From Gammaproteobacteria bacterium (GTDB lineage Bacteria; Pseudomonadota; Gammaproteobacteria; Pseudomonadales; Pseudohongiellaceae), in contig SHZK01000011.1 of the NCBI GenBank assembly GCA_009692305.1, forward strand, positions 1 through 64,000: a stretch of DNA of 64,000 nucleotides, read 5' to 3'. The notes beneath the pieces were generated by a model. It did not search any database. It saw only the letters and a list, made by a program, of their open reading frames with translations, and was not told where the DNA came from. Positions within the stretch are counted from its first letter, which is position 1. Every line of letters begins with the position of its first letter. Made by a program: the position numbers and the translations under genes. This document shows positions 35,554 through 45,078 of this stretch, piece after piece.

Positions 35554-36106
35554 AGTTCAAACCCACTCCAAAAAGCTGACCGTGATAAATGCTGATCACC
35601 ACGTAAAATACCAGACCCGTTGCCAGAGCAACACCGTCCCACAAGATTGAAACTGGCCGGTCCACTACCGGTACGGTAAACCCGCGCACCACAAATTTGC
35701 AACCTGACCATAGAGTGATTGTGCCAAACAACAGCATGGAGGCCAGATCGCCATTGGACCATAGATGGGACAATCCCCATAGAGTCACTCCCAACAACAT
35801 GGGATTGCGCAGTTGTCTGCGCAGATGGCTCATGGGCAGGTTGCCAGCTACTACCAGGATTAGTGCTGGGATCATCAACCCGTGGCTGATATAACGCCAT
35901 TCATAAAGTGGCTGCCACACCATGCTGAAAGGTGCCTGTGACTTGCCGAGAATAATGAGTGCAAGGCCGGCCAGAGCCACCACACTATAAATACCCTTAT
36001 AGGCTCCGATCGAAGGCAGGGCGCGGATCAGGGCATCGCGTAGCCCCATCTCTCGCAGCATGTGAGGGACCGTGAATAACACCAGTCCGGTAATCAATAT
36101 CCACAT
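35546..36106 (-). CDS. NnrU-family membrane protein
   Basis: 186 residues from the ATG at 36106; a longer frame upstream to 36223 adds a polar, non-conserved stretch. About five membrane segments; MWILITGLVLFTVPHMLREM at the N-terminus, GAYKGIYSVVALAGLALIIL and LRNPMLLGVTLWGLSHLWSN are NnrU hallmarks. NnrU proteins were first seen in nitrite/NO reductase clusters but most are found elsewhere; the function here is unknown. Confidence 0.82.
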   Translation of the reverse strand: MWILITGLVLFTVPHMLREMGLRDALIRALPSIGAYKGIYSVVALAGLALIILGKSQAPFSMVWQPLYEWRYISHGLMIPALILVVAGNLPMSHLRRQLRNPMLLGVTLWGLSHLWSNGDLASMLLFGTITLWSGCKFVVRGFTVPVVDRPVSILWDGVALATGLVFYVVISIYHGQLFGVGLNFE

Positions 36107-36224
36107 GTGAGCTCTGCCCCGATGTTGTCTGAGGCAGAAGTGTAGCACGGAGCGAACTCGTTCCTTTGCATGTACCTGGCGCGAGCAGCTACTGGAGAAA
36201 TTTGCATTGCTGGCTTGACGCATA

Positions 36225-36246
36225 ATTAATTAAATGTTTAATTAAT
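36225..36246. promoter_or_regulatory. Palindromic operator candidate upstream of the TetR gene
   Basis: ATTAATTAAA and TTTAATTAAT are perfect 10-bp complements around a 2-bp centre, 54 bp before the tetR start. Size and position fit a TetR-family operator controlling the efflux operon. Confidence 0.6.
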
Positions 36247-36299
36247 AACTAATGGACGCTCAGGATTGACCAGCGAGCCAGAACTGCAGGACCAATACT

Positions 36300-37031
36300 T
36301 TGATGAAGGCGAAGCCAGCCAACACCACCAAACATGCCAGCAAAACGGCAGCAGGCGTAAAAACCAGGTCCGGTCTTGGGCGACCCAGTGGTGGCGACAG
36401 TGAGCGAGTGCGTGCGGAGCTGCTGCAGGCTGCGCGGAGTCTGTTCCTCAGCAATGAATTCAAGGCCGTATCGATTCGCCAGATTGCGGACTGTGCTGGA
36501 GTCAATGGCGCCATGGTGAGTTATTACTTTGGCGACAAACAGGGTTTGTATCTGGCGATGGTAGAGGAGTTGTTGCAGTCCCTGCAGCAAGGGTTGCAGG
36601 AATTGCAGCCAGGTTCTGCCATGACGATCACCGGATTCAGTTCCACCTACTGCCGCTTGCTGGCGGCGAATCCATGGTGGCCAAATTTCATGGTGAGGGA
36701 AGTGTTATTCAGTGACGGCAAGATACGTGCGGCGATCATTGAAAAAATGGGGACCATGTTTGCGCCGAAACTGCTGCAATCCATTCAACGCGAGATCACG
36801 CAGAAGCATTTTCGGACGGACCTGGATCCTCGGCTAACGCTGCTGGCAATCATGGGTATGACCGTGTTTCCGTTTATCGCCAAGCCGATGATCGAGCAAG
36901 TGCTTAAGATAAAAGTGGATGCAGCTTTCGCGGTCGCGCTGTCCACACACAACACGCAACTGTTCTTGCATGGGGCACAAATTCCTTCCCCTGCGGTTAC
37001 TGCTATTTCAACCAGAGGAGGCAAGGTATGA
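36300..37031 (+). CDS. TetR/AcrR-family regulator
   Basis: 243 residues. A basic 35-residue lead is followed by the helix-turn-helix (about 42-88): LLQAARSLFLSNEFKAVSIR, QIADCAGVNGAMVSYYFGDK. The ligand domain has the CecR/DUF1956-like helices EVLFSDGKIRAAIIEKMGTM and ILSTxSIIG-type C-terminal helices. It overlaps the membrane-fusion gene by 4 bp and is therefore part of the efflux operon it probably represses; the same order is found in the E. coli cecR-ybhGFSR cluster. Confidence 0.85.
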   Translation: MMKAKPANTTKHASKTAAGVKTRSGLGRPSGGDSERVRAELLQAARSLFLSNEFKAVSIRQIADCAGVNGAMVSYYFGDKQGLYLAMVEELLQSLQQGLQELQPGSAMTITGFSSTYCRLLAANPWWPNFMVREVLFSDGKIRAAIIEKMGTMFAPKLLQSIQREITQKHFRTDLDPRLTLLAIMGMTVFPFIAKPMIEQVLKIKVDAAFAVALSTHNTQLFLHGAQIPSPAVTAISTRGGKV

Positions 37032-37987
37032 AACCACACACTCTGTTCACGATCACCGCGTGCACTATGTTAATTAGCTGTGAGCAGCAGCCACTGATTG
37101 CAGTAGGTCAACTGGAATCAGATCGGATCGAACTGGTTGCAGAATATGCCGAACCAATTACCGCAATTCTGGTTGCAGAAGGCGATGTGTTGCAGCAAGG
37201 CGTTCCGGTACTGAGTCAGACCACCGAGCGGGTAGATATACAACTCGCTGACGCTGCTGCGAATGTGCAGCGTCTGCAAGCGTTGTTGCAGGAACAAGTA
37301 AATGGTCCGCGACCCGAGCGCTTCGCCGTCATAGATACGTCACTGAATGAGGCGGTAGTTGAGCGTGACTTTCGTGTTCGCGATCTGGAGCGGCTTGCGA
37401 GTCTGCGCGCTCGCGACCTGACTTCGGTGGAGAGTGTGGATAATGCAAAGCGCTTGTTGGATATGGCCGCTGCGCGTGTGGAAAATTTCGCTGCGCAACT
37501 GGCTGAACTTCGGGCCGGCACACGCCCGGAACAGATAGCTCAAACTCAGAGCCAGATTCAGCAGGCACAAGCACAGGTTGCCGCGCTGATGTTGAATCGG
37601 AATCGTCTGCAAATACTGGCACCGGTTACGGCAATCGTAGACTCATTGCCTTTCGAGATCGGCGAGCGGCCGCGTCAGGGTGATGTGGTGGCAGTTCTAC
37701 TCACGGGGACACAACCCTATGCGCGTATTTATATTCCGGAAAATGTACGCGCCTCCATTCAACCCGGATCCAGCCTGGCAGTGAGCGTGGACGGTATCGA
37801 GGGCGTGATCGAAGGTACGGTGCGACGTATAGCCAATGAGCCAAGTTTTACCCCGTATTTCGCACTCACCGAGCGCGATCGTGGTCGTCTGTCTTATGTG
37901 GCGGAGGTAGATCTGCCCGCGCAGGCAACCCGCTTGCCGGAAGGCTTGCCGGTTCAGGTTGAATTCATGCAGCCAGCGTCTAATTAG
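37028..37987 (+). CDS. HlyD/YbhG-type membrane-fusion lipoprotein
   Basis: 319 residues. Lipoprotein-type N-terminus (CTMLISCEQQ). A biotinyl-lipoyl half-motif (ITAILVAEGDVLQQGVPVLS), a long alpha-helical hairpin (about 75-185) and a second barrel (ITAIVDSLPFEIGERPRQGD) form the standard adaptor. It links the ABC pump to an outer-membrane channel. The stop is 11 bp before the ATPase gene. Confidence 0.85.
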   Translation: MKPHTLFTITACTMLISCEQQPLIAVGQLESDRIELVAEYAEPITAILVAEGDVLQQGVPVLSQTTERVDIQLADAAANVQRLQALLQEQVNGPRPERFAVIDTSLNEAVVERDFRVRDLERLASLRARDLTSVESVDNAKRLLDMAAARVENFAAQLAELRAGTRPEQIAQTQSQIQQAQAQVAALMLNRNRLQILAPVTAIVDSLPFEIGERPRQGDVVAVLLTGTQPYARIYIPENVRASIQPGSSLAVSVDGIEGVIEGTVRRIANEPSFTPYFALTERDRGRLSYVAEVDLPAQATRLPEGLPVQVEFMQPASN

Positions 37988-37998
37988 GGACTGAATCC

Positions 37999-38943
37999 AT
38001 GTTGCCATCCACTATAGCCATTTCAGCCCATGGGCTTACCCGCAAGTTTGGCAGTCTTGTGGCGGTAAACAACGTTGACCTGGAAGTTCCAACAGGAAGA
38101 ATTTACGGATTTCTGGGTCCAAACGGCTCAGGCAAATCAACCACAATACGGATGTTATGCGGATTACTGTTGCCCAGTGCGGGCTCGGCAACGGTTCTCG
38201 GTAAGGATACACGCAAGGAGGCAGAAGCACTGAAGCAGCAGATAGGCTATATGACCCAACGCTTCTCTCTGTTCGAAGACCTGACGGTAAAGGAGAACCT
38301 GCAGTTCATCAGCGAAGTCTATGCAGTGCCACGCGCTACACGCAAAACCAGAGTGCTGGAACTGCTCAGCGAATTCCGCCTGTCAGATCAAATCAAACAA
38401 CGTGCTGGAACCCTGAGTGGTGGCCAGAGACAGCGTCTGGCCCTAGCAGCGGCGACGTTGCATAAGCCCAAGATTTTGTTATTGGACGAACCAACCAGCG
38501 CGGTGGATCCGCAGAGCCGGCGTGATTTTTGGGAGACGCTGTTCGAACTCGCCGATCAGGGCACCACCATTCTCGTGTCCACGCATTACATGGACGAAGC
38601 CGCGCGTTGTCACAGCCTGGCTATTCTGGATAGGGGCGTGAAGGTGGCGGATGGTACGCCGCGTAGTCTCGGTGAAAATATCGACACGACCGTAATCGAA
38701 GTGCAAGCTGAAGACCCGAATAGCGCTCGCCAGAGTCTGGCCAAAGAGCCGGAAATATTCAGTATCACGCAGCTGGGAATCAAGCTGCGGGTGCTGATTC
38801 CGAAACGTATTCCTGATGCCTTGCAGCTGGTGACAGCAAATCTGCAAAGGGCTTCCATCAAAGGCGTTGCTGCCGAAGTATTTCCGGATCTGGAAGATGT
38901 GTTCGTGGCCGTAACCCAGTTGCACACAAAGCAGGCAGCCTGA
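37999..38943 (+). CDS. ABC transporter ATP-binding protein (YbhF-like, single NBD)
   Basis: 314 residues. Walker A in LGPNGSGKSTTIRML (about 40), Q-loop in YMTQRFSLFEDLTV, signature LSGGQRQRLALAAA (about 139), Walker B LLLDEPTSAVDP (about 160) and the H-loop His in VSTHYMDEA. It carries one nucleotide-binding domain, whereas E. coli YbhF has two, so the pump would use a homodimer. The last base overlaps the permease start (ATGATG). Confidence 0.9.
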   Translation: MLPSTIAISAHGLTRKFGSLVAVNNVDLEVPTGRIYGFLGPNGSGKSTTIRMLCGLLLPSAGSATVLGKDTRKEAEALKQQIGYMTQRFSLFEDLTVKENLQFISEVYAVPRATRKTRVLELLSEFRLSDQIKQRAGTLSGGQRQRLALAAATLHKPKILLLDEPTSAVDPQSRRDFWETLFELADQGTTILVSTHYMDEAARCHSLAILDRGVKVADGTPRSLGENIDTTVIEVQAEDPNSARQSLAKEPEIFSITQLGIKLRVLIPKRIPDALQLVTANLQRASIKGVAAEVFPDLEDVFVAVTQLHTKQAA

Positions 38944-40043
38944 TGCAATCACTAACGCGAATCTTCGCCGTCATGCATAAGGAATTCCTGCAGATGAGCC
39001 GGGATCGACTCACATTCGCCATGATCTCAGCTATTCCGCTGATACAGCTGTTGATGTTCGGTTACGCAATAAACACCGACGTGCGTAACTTGTCTGCCGC
39101 TTATGCCGATGAGGCCGACACGCACCTGTCCAGGCAACTGCTGGCGGATATGGCGACATCACAGGTCATCGCACTAAACAGGCGAGTGGCGAGTGCAGCC
39201 GAGCTGATAGAGTTGCTGGACTCGGGCCAGATATCCATTGGCATTTATTTGCCGGATGATTTCGATCGTCGGGTGCAGCAACGCGAGCGCGAAGTGGGAC
39301 AAATATTGGTTGACGGCAGCGACTCTATAATTCTTGGGGTGGCACGGCAATTGACCGCGATTCAGGTGCATTTCGATTCACAGTTACCGATGCACGCGCC
39401 TAACAATGTGTTTGAAGTGCGTAATTACTACAATCCTGAGCGACGCTCCGCAGTAAACATCGTGCCGGGACTGGTGGGCGTGATATTGACTATGACGATG
39501 GTGTTGTTTACGGCAGTGGCGATTGTGCGCGAGAAAGAACGCGGCAATATGGAGCTGCTGATCAACACGCCGGTAAAAATCAGTGAATTAATGTTAGGAA
39601 AAATTATTCCTTACATACTCATTGGCTTGATCCAGCTCGTGATCATCTTCGCGCTTGGCTGGTATTTTTTCCAGGTTCCAATTCGTGGCAGTGAACTGGA
39701 CGTGCTGTTCGCGTCACTCATCTTCATAGCCACCAATCTCGCACTCGGGCTGTTGTTTTCGACGCTGGCTGCTACCCAGTTTCAGGCCATGCAGATGACA
39801 TTCTTCTTTTTTCTGCCTTCCATCCTGCTGTCGGGCTTTATGTTCCCGTTTGATGGCATGCCACAGCTCGCCCAGAACATTGCCGAGGCGTTGCCTTTAA
39901 CCCATTTCAATCGCCTGATTCGCGGCATCGTCCTGCGCGGTGCCGACATGAGCAGCATGCGGGACGAAGTACTCGCGCTGGTCTGGTTTTTTATCGTGGC
40001 TCTGAGCCTGGCTATCTTGCGTTTCCGCAAACGACTGGATTGA
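38943..40043 (+). CDS. ABC-2 type permease (YbhS/YbhR-like)
   Basis: 366 residues. One membrane segment near 25, a periplasmic domain to about 175, then five segments. MSRDRLTFAMISAIPLIQLL, YNPERRSAVNIVPGLVGVIL and AEALPLTHFNRLIRGIVLRG are typical. It completes the TetR-MFP-ATPase-permease operon; only one permease gene is present, so the membrane part is presumably a homodimer. Its last 63 codons lie inside the 347-bp repeat that recurs at 45079-45423. Confidence 0.88.
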   Translation: MQSLTRIFAVMHKEFLQMSRDRLTFAMISAIPLIQLLMFGYAINTDVRNLSAAYADEADTHLSRQLLADMATSQVIALNRRVASAAELIELLDSGQISIGIYLPDDFDRRVQQREREVGQILVDGSDSIILGVARQLTAIQVHFDSQLPMHAPNNVFEVRNYYNPERRSAVNIVPGLVGVILTMTMVLFTAVAIVREKERGNMELLINTPVKISELMLGKIIPYILIGLIQLVIIFALGWYFFQVPIRGSELDVLFASLIFIATNLALGLLFSTLAATQFQAMQMTFFFFLPSILLSGFMFPFDGMPQLAQNIAEALPLTHFNRLIRGIVLRGADMSSMRDEVLALVWFFIVALSLAILRFRKRLD

Positions 40044-40201
40044 TACGGAGCTAATGGAGGGGGGAGAGAAACAGCCAGGGAGCAGCGAGCGCTACTCCCC
40101 GGTGTCAGAGTTACACCTTGGCGAGCGAATTCGCGCGTGCGAAGTCATGCTTCCTGATTGGCAGTTCCCGCACCCGTTGACCGGTCAGAATATACAGCGC
40201 A
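39855..40201. repeat. Long direct repeat, left copy
   Basis: 347 bp almost identical to 45079-45423 (about eight substitutions and two 1-base indels). It includes the end of the ABC-2 permease gene and, on the other strand at 40112-40201, the last 29 codons (ALYILTGQRVRELPIRKHDF... to stop) of the IorB-like gene whose complete form ends in the right copy. Confidence 0.92.
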
Positions 40202-40288
40202 CTACCTACGCCGGTTCTTCGCACTGGGGAAATTGAAGGCGCGTTTTACTACGCTCGTTTCAGAGTCGACTTCTAAGTCAGCTGGATC

Positions 40289-40321
40289 TGATCGATCCGG
40301 ATTTCACTTCCGGATCGATCA
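40289..40321. repeat. Perfect 12-bp inverted repeat
   Basis: TGATCGATCCGG and CCGGATCGATCA flank a 9-base centre. It is just outside the left end of the inserted DUF1501 segment, without a T-run on either side. Confidence 0.6.
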
Positions 40322-40335
40322 ATCGATCAACCGAA

Positions 40336-40365
40336 AAATAAAAAGGGCACACCTGGTATGCCCTG
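40336..40365 (-). terminator. Probable terminator of the DUF1501 gene
   Basis: A GGGCA/TGCCC hairpin followed, on the minus strand, by T-rich sequence (AAAAATAAAAA on the plus strand), about 50 bp beyond the DUF1501 stop at 40414. Confidence 0.65.
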
Positions 40366-40413
40366 TTTATTGCCTGCTTGAAAATTTTATTTGTGCTTCA
40401 ACAAATCAATTTG

Positions 40414-41691
40414 TTAACTGGTCTGTTTCGCTGGATTGAAGAAATCTACCGCCTCAGCATTCAGGGGAAACTCCAGCGCCGCTGCCGATTTATCCACACC
40501 CGCCAACTGGCGAATAGCCTGTTGCAGATGTTTTGGTTCTAGTTTAATTCCCGCCGAGGAGCTATCCACTTTCAAAGTTGTGGGATTGATTTTCAGGGCA
40601 TTGTGCACGCCATCAGTGGCACCGACTACCCGATTACCCCAGGTCGCTCCTTTTTGAATCAAGAGCGCGCTACCGATCGGCCAATGGTCTTTACCGCCGC
40701 CCGTGTTGTAATAGGGTGTGCGACCAAAATCTGACCCGACCGTGATTACCACTTTGTTCGCATAACCACCGAGTTCCGCCTTATCGAAAATATAGGTCAC
40801 CAGATCGGTCAGTTTGGTTATAAAACCATAATGCGTGGCGTCATGATTCTGGTGTGTGTCGAAACCACCAAAGCCAATCTGGCAAGACACACAGAGACCG
40901 GCTTGATAAGCCAGTAATGCCAGCTGCGTAGCACGGAAATCATTATCGGATTCAAATGTTGCTGGCAACAGGTCGGAAAATAAAATCAACTGATCGCGAC
41001 TCGCGTTGGCCAGTTGCAGGGCATTCAGATTCTCGGACTGGCGTGGCAACAGCTTATTGCTACCCTTCAGTCGATCGAGACGCGCCGACTGATACTGATT
41101 AATCAGACCCAATTCGCTCGGTTCATATAAGGTGTAGACATTTTTACCCACCACTACCTCAGGGGTATTAACCAGATTTCGAATCACATCCGGATTCTGC
41201 AGACGGCTGAAGCGCACTATACCTGCCGTTTCGCTGTAACCGTTTGCATGCACCAGTGCCAAGGGCAGACCGGGCGCGAGGGTACTGGAGGCAATCGCGC
41301 CAAAACTCGGATAACCAAAGCCGAGACGTCCACTCCAGGTATGGCGCACGCCGTCGTCGTGGGAATTGGTTTTCGTGTTGATGCCATTGATCACCATGAT
41401 GTCGCGATAGAAGCGTTCGAAAAAGGCTTTGTTATCCGCCACCGGCGCGTAACGAAGATTGCCAATCTGCTGGATGGTGCCGGTATTTGCCCAGTTATTG
41501 ATGGTGCGCTGTCCGAGTGTGTTGGTCTTCGGATCACAAAAGCTGGTGACATCCCATCCACCCATCGCCGCCAGATTGACGTAAAACGTGCCTTTATAGG
41601 GTTCAGCAGCCGCCGCGCTCTGCAGTGACCATGGGGCAACAGTACTCAGGCCAGCCATACTCAAAAGTTTGGTAAATTCTCGACGATTCAT
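40414..41691 (-). CDS. DUF1501 family protein
   Basis: 425 residues. Tat-like N-terminus (MNRREFTKLLSMAGLSTVAP) and a sulfatase/alkaline-phosphatase-like fold typical of DUF1501: FYVNLAAMGGWDVTSFCDPK, MVINGINTKTNSHDDGVRHT, GFGGFDTHQNHDATHYG and VVITVGSDFGRTPYYNTGGG with KDHWPIGSALL. DUF1501 genes almost always stand with DUF1800 or DUF1592-type cytochrome-like genes, as here (20 bp after the upstream gene). Function unknown; exported and folded before export. Confidence 0.88.
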   Translation of the reverse strand: MNRREFTKLLSMAGLSTVAPWSLQSAAAAEPYKGTFYVNLAAMGGWDVTSFCDPKTNTLGQRTINNWANTGTIQQIGNLRYAPVADNKAFFERFYRDIMVINGINTKTNSHDDGVRHTWSGRLGFGYPSFGAIASSTLAPGLPLALVHANGYSETAGIVRFSRLQNPDVIRNLVNTPEVVVGKNVYTLYEPSELGLINQYQSARLDRLKGSNKLLPRQSENLNALQLANASRDQLILFSDLLPATFESDNDFRATQLALLAYQAGLCVSCQIGFGGFDTHQNHDATHYGFITKLTDLVTYIFDKAELGGYANKVVITVGSDFGRTPYYNTGGGKDHWPIGSALLIQKGATWGNRVVGATDGVHNALKINPTTLKVDSSSAGIKLEPKHLQQAIRQLAGVDKSAAALEFPLNAEAVDFFNPAKQTS

Positions 41692-41711
41692 AGTGGTTAC
41701 ATTACACCGTT

Positions 41712-44483
41712 CTATTCATGAATAAATTTATAGTCGCGAATCAAATAATTCACAACCGCCGCCCAACTGCGCAGGGTCTGGTTCGCATCCGTTCGCACTG
41801 GGGCCACCAAACCCTCAAAAATGCAGACTTCTGTAGTCGTGTTGACTGCGCTGCCTTTTTTCGCCGCTATGCGAGCGTTCCAAACTGTCTGGAACAGAGT
41901 AAAAGTCGCATTGATTTCCGCATCAGTGGCGGCCAGTTCCTCGCCGAGCAGTTGGCGATGCAGATGCTGAATGTTAGTGCGAATCGCCGTCGGGTTGGTG
42001 GTGGGCAAGGTAGTGAGCTCGACATTGGGAAACAACTTGCGCTGGCTCTGAGTTCGACCAAAATCTTGCGCTACCATTGAGCAAGACACTTCATTGGCCA
42101 TGGCCGATACGACACTGGACATCAGTGTCGTCAAGTCAGTAGCACGAATTGTGATTCCTAACGAATCGATACCACCGTAGATCAAGCCATAGGTACTTTC
42201 CAAAGCACTTACAGTGCCGTATCTCCAATTAAAGCCAGTAACATCAATCATTTTTCGATTCAGTTGTTCGGGTGTTAATAATTTTCCGGTACCAATTTCT
42301 TCCAGCTCCACTGCTTGTATCGAAGTCATCTGGGTCACTGAATTGGCTCGGAAATGCTCGCTCATTACCAGGTCAACCAACAAGTCTTTGAGGTTGTGCT
42401 TGCCGTTTCCAGCGCTGCCAGCTACGAAGCGTTGAGCCACGGATTGCAGCATGGTCTGTTCGGTTGAATAGGCGGCAAGCTTGGAAGAGTAGTCCGCGTC
42501 CTCGGGATTTTCTGGTGCCGCATAGGGATCGCGGCCAATAACAGAGGAGTACCAAAAATAGACTGTGCCGTAGCCAAAGCGCGGGTCATTGATAAACTCC
42601 TGCGCCAACCACTGCAAGGAAGTATCCGCGTTAGGCGCCAGCTTGGTGCCAAATCCCGGGTCCAACATATCCGCATACCAGGTGTCACCGTTCTGGAACA
42701 ACTTCGGCGTGGCGTTGCGATAAGAGCCTGGCAGCGAGTTCAATCCACCGGGTTGATCGCGATAGAAGCCGCGATCGCCATGATTCTGAAAAGCGCCGGC
42801 CACCGGGTCCATGATGTCATGGCAGCCAGTGCAATTGGCATTATTCATAGTCGGGTTGTTGGTATCCGCCAGCGCAGCCGGATCGGTCGTGCGGTCTGCA
42901 AGGCCTTCGATATCGACACTAAGGAAGAAATAATAGGCCCAACGCGCGCGGGCGCGATTGCGATTGGTTGAGGTAGAGGGGAATCGAGCCAAAACCGCCG
43001 GCGAGCTGAGCAGGCCAGCGTGGGGATATACCGTCGCCAGATTATAACTGGCATTCGCGGCCTGGCCGCAGATGGTGCAGCGGTAATATTCCGTGATCTT
43101 GCCTTGGCGCCATTCATTCACATCAGTCGGATTGGTAAAGGTAAGATTGCCACCGTACACTTTTGCCGAATAGGGATTAAGCATAATGTAGTCGGCAGTA
43201 AGTACTTCCGTGTAGGGACGTTCGTTCGTGACCACGTTGGTTATCAGGCGCAGCGGTTCATCGGCCAATGCTTCAGCGACCAAGGTACGTTCGGTGCGGT
43301 TATTTGTGGTTTGGTAATACTGAAGCGAACCCGGATAGCGCAGCTGATCAACGATTGAGAACAGGTTGGTGCTGAGGGCTTTGGTGAGCAGATGATTATT
43401 GGCACTCTCCATCAGAAATTTTTCAAAACTGGTGCCAGTCATCAACTTGCGAATCGCCACCGCCAGGGAAGTATCATTGGCATTGGCCACGGTAGCCAGT
43501 TCGGCGGTAGTGGGCAGGCGGCCCGCAAACAACAGTGCTGCCTTGCGTAGAGTCTCCTGCGCATTGGTTTTGACAATGGCGCTGAAAATGTTAGCGCTGG
43601 AACTGGAGCTACCAAGAGCGGCTATATCCGTCAGGCTGCTGCTTACAAACTGGGACCACGAGGCAAAGTCACTACTCGATGCCGATAATACCGTGCCACC
43701 AAGGTGAGAACTCAGGCCCTTTGGTTTGCTGAGAATCAGTGATGCCGCATTCGGTGCCGTCTTCAGGTAGTTAATTATCGTGTCGTAGTTGATCTGCAGA
43801 CTATTTGCTGTTGCAGATGGCACATAAACCAGGGGTGTGCCGGCAGCACGACCACCGCTCACATGGCACGCGATACAACGGTTCTGAATAATGGGAGTGG
43901 CAATACTCGCGCTAAATAATTGAAAGCTGGCAGACACCGCCGTCTGGACGGTAAGGCTCATCGGCGCGCCGCTGTAATACAACTGGCCGGGCGCGGCCAC
44001 CGTGTCATAGGCCAGATACATCGCGAGACTGGTGCCAGCCATCCCGACAGTGCCGAAGGCCACATTCTGGACTACCGTAATAGGTTCGATAGCCAATAAG
44101 GTTTTGCCGGCTTTTAAAGGCTTCAGTTTTGCAACCGTGCCATCCCATAACTCAAAATTGCCGGACGTAACCTGCATGTAGGTCTGTGAACCTAGAACCA
44201 CCAACAGATAGAGATTACCTACCCGGTTGACATGGCTGGATTCGGGTCGTATTTCAGCGAGAATGCTGATCGGCACGCTGGCGGCGAAACTGGTGCCGTA
44301 GCTGCTGCCAGCGTTACTGGTAGTCCCGGCATGAAATTTAGCCGTGGTCGTCTGACCGGTAGCGGTACTCGCTTGCGCCAACTGCGGCACCTGTGCAGAG
44401 AGAGTGGAGGAGAAAAACCACAAGGCCACTGTGATGATCGTGGCTGTGGTGTTACGGGACATCGAATGTAGATGTGTATTCAT
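41712..44483 (-). CDS. Large secreted haem-motif protein (DUF1592/DUF1588-like), DUF1501 partner
   Basis: 923 residues with a signal peptide (about 10-30, FFSSTLSAQV). An N-terminal beta domain (about 45-190) precedes a cytochrome-like region with CIACHVSGG (about 203). The central and C-terminal helical region carries YYRCTICGQAANAS, where Gly replaces the expected His, and NANCTGCHDIMDPVAGAFQN with the DPxG motif of DUF1592/1588-type proteins. So two of three CxxC sites keep the haem His. Partner of the DUF1501 protein by gene order. Possibly surface electron transfer or polymer handling; role unproven. Confidence 0.7.
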   Translation of the reverse strand: MNTHLHSMSRNTTATIITVALWFFSSTLSAQVPQLAQASTATGQTTTAKFHAGTTSNAGSSYGTSFAASVPISILAEIRPESSHVNRVGNLYLLVVLGSQTYMQVTSGNFELWDGTVAKLKPLKAGKTLLAIEPITVVQNVAFGTVGMAGTSLAMYLAYDTVAAPGQLYYSGAPMSLTVQTAVSASFQLFSASIATPIIQNRCIACHVSGGRAAGTPLVYVPSATANSLQINYDTIINYLKTAPNAASLILSKPKGLSSHLGGTVLSASSSDFASWSQFVSSSLTDIAALGSSSSSANIFSAIVKTNAQETLRKAALLFAGRLPTTAELATVANANDTSLAVAIRKLMTGTSFEKFLMESANNHLLTKALSTNLFSIVDQLRYPGSLQYYQTTNNRTERTLVAEALADEPLRLITNVVTNERPYTEVLTADYIMLNPYSAKVYGGNLTFTNPTDVNEWRQGKITEYYRCTICGQAANASYNLATVYPHAGLLSSPAVLARFPSTSTNRNRARARWAYYFFLSVDIEGLADRTTDPAALADTNNPTMNNANCTGCHDIMDPVAGAFQNHGDRGFYRDQPGGLNSLPGSYRNATPKLFQNGDTWYADMLDPGFGTKLAPNADTSLQWLAQEFINDPRFGYGTVYFWYSSVIGRDPYAAPENPEDADYSSKLAAYSTEQTMLQSVAQRFVAGSAGNGKHNLKDLLVDLVMSEHFRANSVTQMTSIQAVELEEIGTGKLLTPEQLNRKMIDVTGFNWRYGTVSALESTYGLIYGGIDSLGITIRATDLTTLMSSVVSAMANEVSCSMVAQDFGRTQSQRKLFPNVELTTLPTTNPTAIRTNIQHLHRQLLGEELAATDAEINATFTLFQTVWNARIAAKKGSAVNTTTEVCIFEGLVAPVRTDANQTLRSWAAVVNYLIRDYKFIHE

Positions 44484-44600
44484 TTTGCTGAGACTAACCG
44501 GGCTGCCCCGGCTATTCTTCCTTCCTATTATTGACGTTGTCGAGAGAACCGCAGGTTTAGCGGTTGCTTATGGATCCAAACGTGTCAAATCGAAAAAGGT

Positions 44601-45078
44601 TTACATCAAACCAAAGCCCGGCCGGTAATTCTTGTCCAGATAAGCATTGGCGGCCTCGCCATTGGTGAATCGCATCGCTGCGCCATCGTATTCCAACACC
44701 TTGTGTTCGCCGGACAGTTTACCGTGATATTGCCTAACAGCATAGTCTCGGTGAGGCGGGCCGCATACTCGAAATTGGACGTGGTCTTCTTGCTGCGATC
44801 CTTGATCGCATCGATCCACTCCTGATAAATCCCAGGAGACCTGGACATTGTGGGTACCGGCTGGCGATAAGCCAAATGCTTTGTTTCGGGAATGAGACGC
44901 GGGTCACGACCATAGACGCCATGCATGAGGGAGTTCTTGCTGCCAACGATTAGCACGCCACCGTCAGTGTCCCCGAGCTGACGACCATGCTCGATAAGCT
45001 CCGGGCGCTCCGGCAGCAAGCCCCCGTCATACCAGGTCATTTTCACCGCCGTGCGCGAACCTCTGGATCGCAAGGCCA
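44601..45078 (-). pseudogene. Gfo/Idh/MocA oxidoreductase, C-terminal fragment with frameshift
   Basis: Minus-strand frame from about 45073 reads RGSRTAVKMTWYDGGLLPER, HGRQLGDTDGGVLIVGSKNS and GIYQEWIDAIKDRSKKTTSN, the C-terminal domain of exported Gfo/Idh/MocA dehydrogenases. Near 44718 one A is missing (GTAAACTG for GTAAAACTG) and homology continues in the next frame (KLSGEHKVLEYDGAAMRFTN) to a stop at 44601. The N-terminal Rossmann half is cut off at the repeat border. Non-functional. Confidence 0.75.

Noticed and set aside
40054..40236. Small gene after the ABC-2 permease
   Set aside because: The frame lies within the duplicated 347-bp segment and is antisense to the IorB-like tail; the same frame recurs at 45324, so it is a by-product of duplication.
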